This document shows positions 15,098 through 18,399 of a DNA stretch of 18,399 nt, piece after piece. Every line of letters begins with the position of its first letter. Within the stretch, counting starts at the first letter, position 1. Position numbers and translations under genes: made by a program. The DNA is from Clostridiales bacterium. Lineage in GTDB: Bacteria > Bacillota_A > Clostridia > Peptostreptococcales > Anaerovoracaceae. The DNA lies in assembly GCA_012510935.1 (NCBI GenBank), contig JAAZHB010000078.1, positions 1 through 18,399 of the forward strand, read 5' to 3'. Below the pieces are notes generated by a model, which searched no databases, was not told the DNA's origin, and saw nothing but the letters and a program-made list of their open reading frames with translations.

Positions 15098-16561
15098 ATG
15101 CAAAAATCAAAGAGTCCAGTAAGATATATTATCTACTTTATTATAATAGTACTAGCAATTATTGCTTCCATTTCTTTGTATAAGAACAGCAAGAATAAGC
15201 TGCTAGATAAAACTAGTTTTAGAGATTTTAAAACCGACATAGTTACAGCTTCAGAAGGATTTACTTCCAATGAAGACATGTTTGCTTACTTAAAAAAATG
15301 GGCAGACGACAATAAGCTTAACTACGAAGTCGATGACAGTAACAATATAATTTTCACTTCGGATGCTATTTCTGGAAAAGAAGATGTATCTCCTACGATA
15401 ATTGCGACAAGCTATGACTATCTTACAACAGAGACAGATGCCAGTTCCCTTTCGACAGCCGCTGCTGTAGCAAGTTCGAATATCGACGCTGGGAAATACA
15501 CTGTAATTTTCTTCAATAACGATGCCAACTCTGGAATCGGCTACAAGAATATCAATAGTAAGTATTTTTCAGATGATGCCAAAGTTATTTATCTTGATTA
15601 TGGTGATAAAGGATACCTTTCGGACAAGTCGTTTGCGAATGCAACTAGTACCATCCAAGTTCCTTACTCTACTCAAAGTGTAACTTCCGATACTACATTG
15701 AAGCTTCGCATTGGTGGAGTTAGTCCGGAAAATATTACTTCAACTATTTCATCCCAACCAAATCCAATTACAGCATTTGGAACTGTTCTATCAAGGATGA
15801 AGAACAAGCATTACACTTACCAAATTTCTAATATAAATGTGGTAGCTAACTCAAATATGTACCCTAGCTCAATTGAAGTAACTATCACAATGGATTCATA
15901 CTCTGTAGAAGCTTTTACTGAGTGGCTTAATGATAAATCTCAAAGTTACATTGACAAATATAGTGATGATTTCCCAGATATTTACTACGAATATGAAATG
16001 GTTGATAATAGTACCGATGTTCCAACAGAGGCTTTATCCGATGAAGCAGTTGATTACTTGAATACACTTATCTATACAATAAAGAATGGAACATATACAT
16101 TTGATAAAGGTGAAGCTCCTGATGGTTCCGAAGATGGAGATAGCTATGCTATAAATTGTATAGATAATTTAACAGCACAAGATGGCATACTTTCACTTGA
16201 GGTTTCAACCTCGGCTCTTACTAAGACTTATTTGGACAAGGTACTTGATGAGAATGCAACTGCGGCTGATTTGGTTGGAAGTTCTGCAACTGTCTCAAAT
16301 AAGAATGATGATTGGAGTAACACCGATAGCAAACTAGCTCAGAATCTAGCATTTACTTACCAGAAAGTAAATGATGTCTCATTTATGGACTTTATCCAAG
16401 ATGATAAAACTGATGCATTCTTTACTCCTTGCAGCTATTTGAACGCAAAGAATTCAAATATGGATATAGTGCATATGAGATTATCCGAAGATACAGAGAA
16501 ATTATATGCTAACACAGTGCTTTGCTATATAAATGATAAAGGCAACATCTTATCAATTTAA
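15098..16561 (+). CDS. membrane-anchored M20-like (clan MH) pseudopeptidase, predicted inactive
   Basis: The 487-residue protein has a basic N-terminus and one membrane segment (about 9-28), so the rest should be outside the cell. From about 45 onward it follows, by recalled family pattern, the PepD/M20C dipeptidase plan over its full length (PepD is about 485 residues). TIIATSYDYL (100-109) matches the metal HLD strand with His replaced by Ser105. FFNNDANSGIG (138-148) matches the TTDEETGMG block with both glutamates lost (A143, N144). GGVSP (206-210) matches the lid-domain GGHSG with His lost. The segment around 406-421 matches the PepD region near YPGW...LAQ. The late metal ligands are also absent. 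It is thus likely a binding or structural protein rather than an enzyme. M28 peptidases are the alternative relative. The ribosome binding site is weak (GAGAG). pdxK follows 35 bases downstream. Confidence 0.7.
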   Translation: MQKSKSPVRYIIYFIIIVLAIIASISLYKNSKNKLLDKTSFRDFKTDIVTASEGFTSNEDMFAYLKKWADDNKLNYEVDDSNNIIFTSDAISGKEDVSPTIIATSYDYLTTETDASSLSTAAAVASSNIDAGKYTVIFFNNDANSGIGYKNINSKYFSDDAKVIYLDYGDKGYLSDKSFANATSTIQVPYSTQSVTSDTTLKLRIGGVSPENITSTISSQPNPITAFGTVLSRMKNKHYTYQISNINVVANSNMYPSSIEVTITMDSYSVEAFTEWLNDKSQSYIDKYSDDFPDIYYEYEMVDNSTDVPTEALSDEAVDYLNTLIYTIKNGTYTFDKGEAPDGSEDGDSYAINCIDNLTAQDGILSLEVSTSALTKTYLDKVLDENATAADLVGSSATVSNKNDDWSNTDSKLAQNLAFTYQKVNDVSFMDFIQDDKTDAFFTPCSYLNAKNSNMDIVHMRLSEDTEKLYANTVLCYINDKGNILSI

Positions 16562-16571
16562 TCAATTGATA
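16551..16571 (+). repeat. short dyad across the stop codon before pdxK
   Basis: TATCAATT (16551-16558) and AATTGATA (16564-16571) pair perfectly around the TAA stop of the upstream gene. No T run follows, so it is not a terminator. It could modestly affect mRNA stability or coupling between the two genes. Confidence 0.35.
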
Positions 16572-16596
16572 GGATAACGAAAGGTAAACTATATTA

Positions 16597-17424
16597 ATGG
16601 AAGATAACTTAGAATCATTATTACTTGTAAATGATGTCTGTGGATATGGTAGAGTGTCAACTTTTGCAATGCTACCAGTATTAGCACACTATGGGCTTCA
16701 CCCTTATGTGCTACCGACAGCTCTCGTTTCAAATACTCTTGACTATGGGACTTCAGAGATACTAGATACAAGTGATTTTATGAAAAGGACTATAAGGAAG
16801 TGGGATGAACTAGGCTTCAAGTTTAATTGCATCTCAACTGGGTTTATTAATTCCGGTGAACAGGCTTCAATCATTATTGATTTAATTGAAGCGCAAGACT
16901 CCCCTTTAGTCTTTGTTGACCCAATAATGGCCGACGATGGGAAGCTCTATCCGGACATGTACAAAGGAGCCATAGACAGTAACCGGAAGCTCGCATCAAA
17001 AGCCACAGTCATAATGCCGAATTTTACTGAGGCACTCATGATTAGCGGATTATTTGAGGGTCGCGCATCTCTTACAAAAGAAGAGTATAAACTTGTTATC
17101 GATAAGATTTGCGAGCTAGGTCCCAAAGATATCGTTATTAAAAGTTGTATAGACAACGACGGCATATCATTCAACTTAGTTTATGACGCACGAACGGACA
17201 GTATTAACAAACTAGAATACGAATATATCCCTACCCCATTTATTGGCACAGGTGATATATTTTCTTCAGTTCTAATTGCAGAATATTTGTGTGGCAAATC
17301 GCTAATCGAAGCAGTTAGAATTTCGTCAAATTTTGTATGTGATGTAATAAAAGCAAATAACACAAATGAAGATCGTTTTGACATAAGGCATGAGAAATGT
17401 TTGCACCTGTTAAACATAAAATAG
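16597..17424 (+). CDS. pyridoxal/pyridoxamine kinase (PdxY/PdxK type)
   Basis: This 275-residue cytosolic enzyme of the ribokinase-like superfamily phosphorylates pyridoxal, pyridoxamine or pyridoxine with ATP in the vitamin B6 salvage pathway. The N-terminal LLLVNDVCGYGRVSTFAMLP and PTALVSNTLDYG are the substrate-side signatures. VDPIMADDGKLYP (about 107-119) and MPNFTEA (about 141-147) match PdxY-type kinases, and GTGDIFSS (about 223-230) is the anion-hole and catalytic Asp motif. It is of normal length. The ATG has AAAGG about 12 bases upstream. It lies 35 bases after the pseudopeptidase gene with no terminator, so they are probably co-transcribed. The true substrate within the B6 family, or a related hydroxymethylpyrimidine, cannot be fixed by sequence. 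Confidence 0.92.
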   Translation: MEDNLESLLLVNDVCGYGRVSTFAMLPVLAHYGLHPYVLPTALVSNTLDYGTSEILDTSDFMKRTIRKWDELGFKFNCISTGFINSGEQASIIIDLIEAQDSPLVFVDPIMADDGKLYPDMYKGAIDSNRKLASKATVIMPNFTEALMISGLFEGRASLTKEEYKLVIDKICELGPKDIVIKSCIDNDGISFNLVYDARTDSINKLEYEYIPTPFIGTGDIFSSVLIAEYLCGKSLIEAVRISSNFVCDVIKANNTNEDRFDIRHEKCLHLLNIK

Positions 17425-17433
17425 TAATTATTC

Positions 17434-17471
17434 TTTATATAACTAATTGTCTTATGATATAATTTTATAAT
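17434..17471 (+). promoter_or_regulatory. probable promoter of the PBP gene
   Basis: A perfect TATAAT (17458-17463) with an upstream TG (17455-17456) forms an extended -10, preceded at 18 bases by TTTATA (17434-17439, four of six). The twelve bases TTATGATATAAT are identical to those of the Asp23-operon promoter on the other strand. A second TATAAT (17466-17471) follows at once. The leader would be about 25 bases. No terminator separates pdxK, so read-through is also possible. Confidence 0.6.
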
Positions 17472-17494
17472 CAAAAATCAAAAGGAGGCTTGTA

Positions 17495-18399
17495 ATGCGA
17501 AGCGATGATGATAAACGAACTGACAAGATGACGGAAATCGATGATTTTCTATCTCAGTTCGAAAGTCCAAGCGACAACTTTACAACAGACATTGATTCCT
17601 ATCTTGATGCAACTAGCGATGCAAGATATACAGCTGCAAAAACTTTCCATGGCAGAAGTAATGATCAGACAATGTCGAAGATTCAAGAAGGTGCCAAAGA
17701 TTCGGCAGCCGGCAAGGCAGAGAAAGTTGCTTCTACTAAAGATAAAAGTGACAAGAAAGCCGAAAAGAGTTCTCGCCTAGGAAGAAAAGGCAAGAAAGAT
17801 AAAAAGAGCAACTCTAAATCCAACAAGAAATTTAAATATAGTAATATGAGTCTTGATTTAAAAGGTCTTACTCTAAAGGAGAAGATCAAGGCTATTTTCA
17901 TGTTCCTATTTTTTGATACCAACCCATACTACAATCCATCTGAAGGTGAATTTGTAATTGTGAATGGTAAGAAAGTTAAAAATAAACCACTTCGTTTCAG
18001 TCTAAAAAAGTTTATTTTAAACATTGTGATTCTAGGTCTAACCTTTATTCTTGCATTTATTATCTACGCACTGGTAATCATTACAACAGCGCCCAAGATA
18101 AATGCCGATGACATTTATGCAAGTGTTGCGGAAAGTTCTCAGATATATGATTCCGATGGGAATATGGTTGACACGGTGTATTACACAGAAGATAGAGATG
18201 TAGTTTCGTATGAGGATTTACCAAAAGATTTGGTCAATGCCTTTGTTTCAATCGAAGATAAAACATTCTGGAAGCATCATGGATTTAACTGGACTCGTAT
18301 GGCGGGTGCTGTAGTCAGCTCTATTACTGGCGGTGGCGGTATCAGTGGTACAAGTACAATTACTCAACAGCTTGCTCGTAATGTATACCTTGAAGATAT
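17495..18399 (+). CDS. class A penicillin-binding protein (PBP1a type), 3' end outside window
   Basis: The visible 301 codons encode the start of a bifunctional peptidoglycan glycosyltransferase/transpeptidase. A long charged cytoplasmic region (1-170), rich in Lys, Ser and Asp, precedes one membrane segment (about 172-196). The extracellular glycosyltransferase-51 domain follows, with SIEDKTFWKHHG (252-263), whose Glu254 is the catalytic-type residue, and GISGTSTITQQLARN (282-296). The transpeptidase domain lies beyond the window. AGGAGG (17483-17488) six bases before the ATG fixes the start. The cytoplasmic tail is unusually long and basic (about 70-115). It follows pdxK by 70 bases and has its own extended -10 promoter. 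It should polymerise lipid II at the membrane surface, the process that UppP's carrier recycling supports. Confidence 0.95.
   Translation, partial: MRSDDDKRTDKMTEIDDFLSQFESPSDNFTTDIDSYLDATSDARYTAAKTFHGRSNDQTMSKIQEGAKDSAAGKAEKVASTKDKSDKKAEKSSRLGRKGKKDKKSNSKSNKKFKYSNMSLDLKGLTLKEKIKAIFMFLFFDTNPYYNPSEGEFVIVNGKKVKNKPLRFSLKKFILNIVILGLTFILAFIIYALVIITTAPKINADDIYASVAESSQIYDSDGNMVDTVYYTEDRDVVSYEDLPKDLVNAFVSIEDKTFWKHHGFNWTRMAGAVVSSITGGGGISGTSTITQQLARNVYLED

Noticed and set aside
15098..16561. Calling the M20-like gene a pseudogene
   Set aside because: The frame is intact with a promoter and a membrane anchor, and the substitutions sit at active-site positions while the overall fold pattern is kept. That points to a maintained non-enzymatic role rather than decay.

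Overview
The window looks like chromosomal core DNA from a low-GC Gram-positive bacterium of the class Clostridia. The evidence is AT-rich sequence, strong AGGAGG-type ribosome binding sites, TTG start codons, sigma-A-like TTGACA/TATAAT promoters, a Bacillota-type LexA box in front of recA, and gene neighbourhoods typical of Bacillota (rpmB/Asp23/recG/rsmD/coaD and ftsK/rimO/pgsA/cinA/recA). Some features recall the Eubacterium/Mogibacterium-type anaerobes, but that placement is a weak inference. There are no RNA genes, insertion sequences, phage genes, CRISPR arrays or defence genes, and no gene-free stretch longer than about 240 bases.

Layout. Positions 1-14859 are all on the minus strand, so transcription runs right to left. 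From the right, rpmB (L28) has its own promoter and terminator. It is followed by an operon of an Asp23/Gls24-family gene, recG and rsmD, whose promoter sits so close to the first ATG that the mRNA may be leaderless. Next come coaD and a small coiled-coil protein gene, closed by a terminator, then tmcAL, then rpmF (L32) with a perfect promoter and its own terminator. uppP opens a run of envelope and division genes, uppP-ftsK-rimO-pgsA, which are packed tightly (rimO overlaps ftsK, and pgsA abuts rimO). This run ends in a hairpin terminator before cinA. recA follows with a private promoter whose start region is covered by a perfect LexA box. At the far left, repeats and a promoter face out of the window.

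After a 238-base divergent region (14860-15097) the plus strand carries three genes. The first encodes a membrane-anchored protein that reads as a full-length M20/clan-MH peptidase whose metal and catalytic residues have been replaced. The second is a pyridoxal/pyridoxamine kinase. The third is the first 301 codons of a class A penicillin-binding protein, cut by the window end.

How the genes fit together: ribosome and RNA maintenance (rpmB, rpmF, rsmD, rimO, tmcAL), DNA repair (recA, recG), chromosome segregation (ftsK), cofactor synthesis (coaD, pdxK), and envelope lipid and peptidoglycan synthesis (pgsA, uppP, the class A PBP). The most unusual item is the predicted pseudopeptidase at 15098-16561. 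Smaller points of interest are the hairpin-rich uppP leader, the AT-hook-like tail of FtsK, the possible leaderless operon, and unexplained dyads and repeats in control regions.
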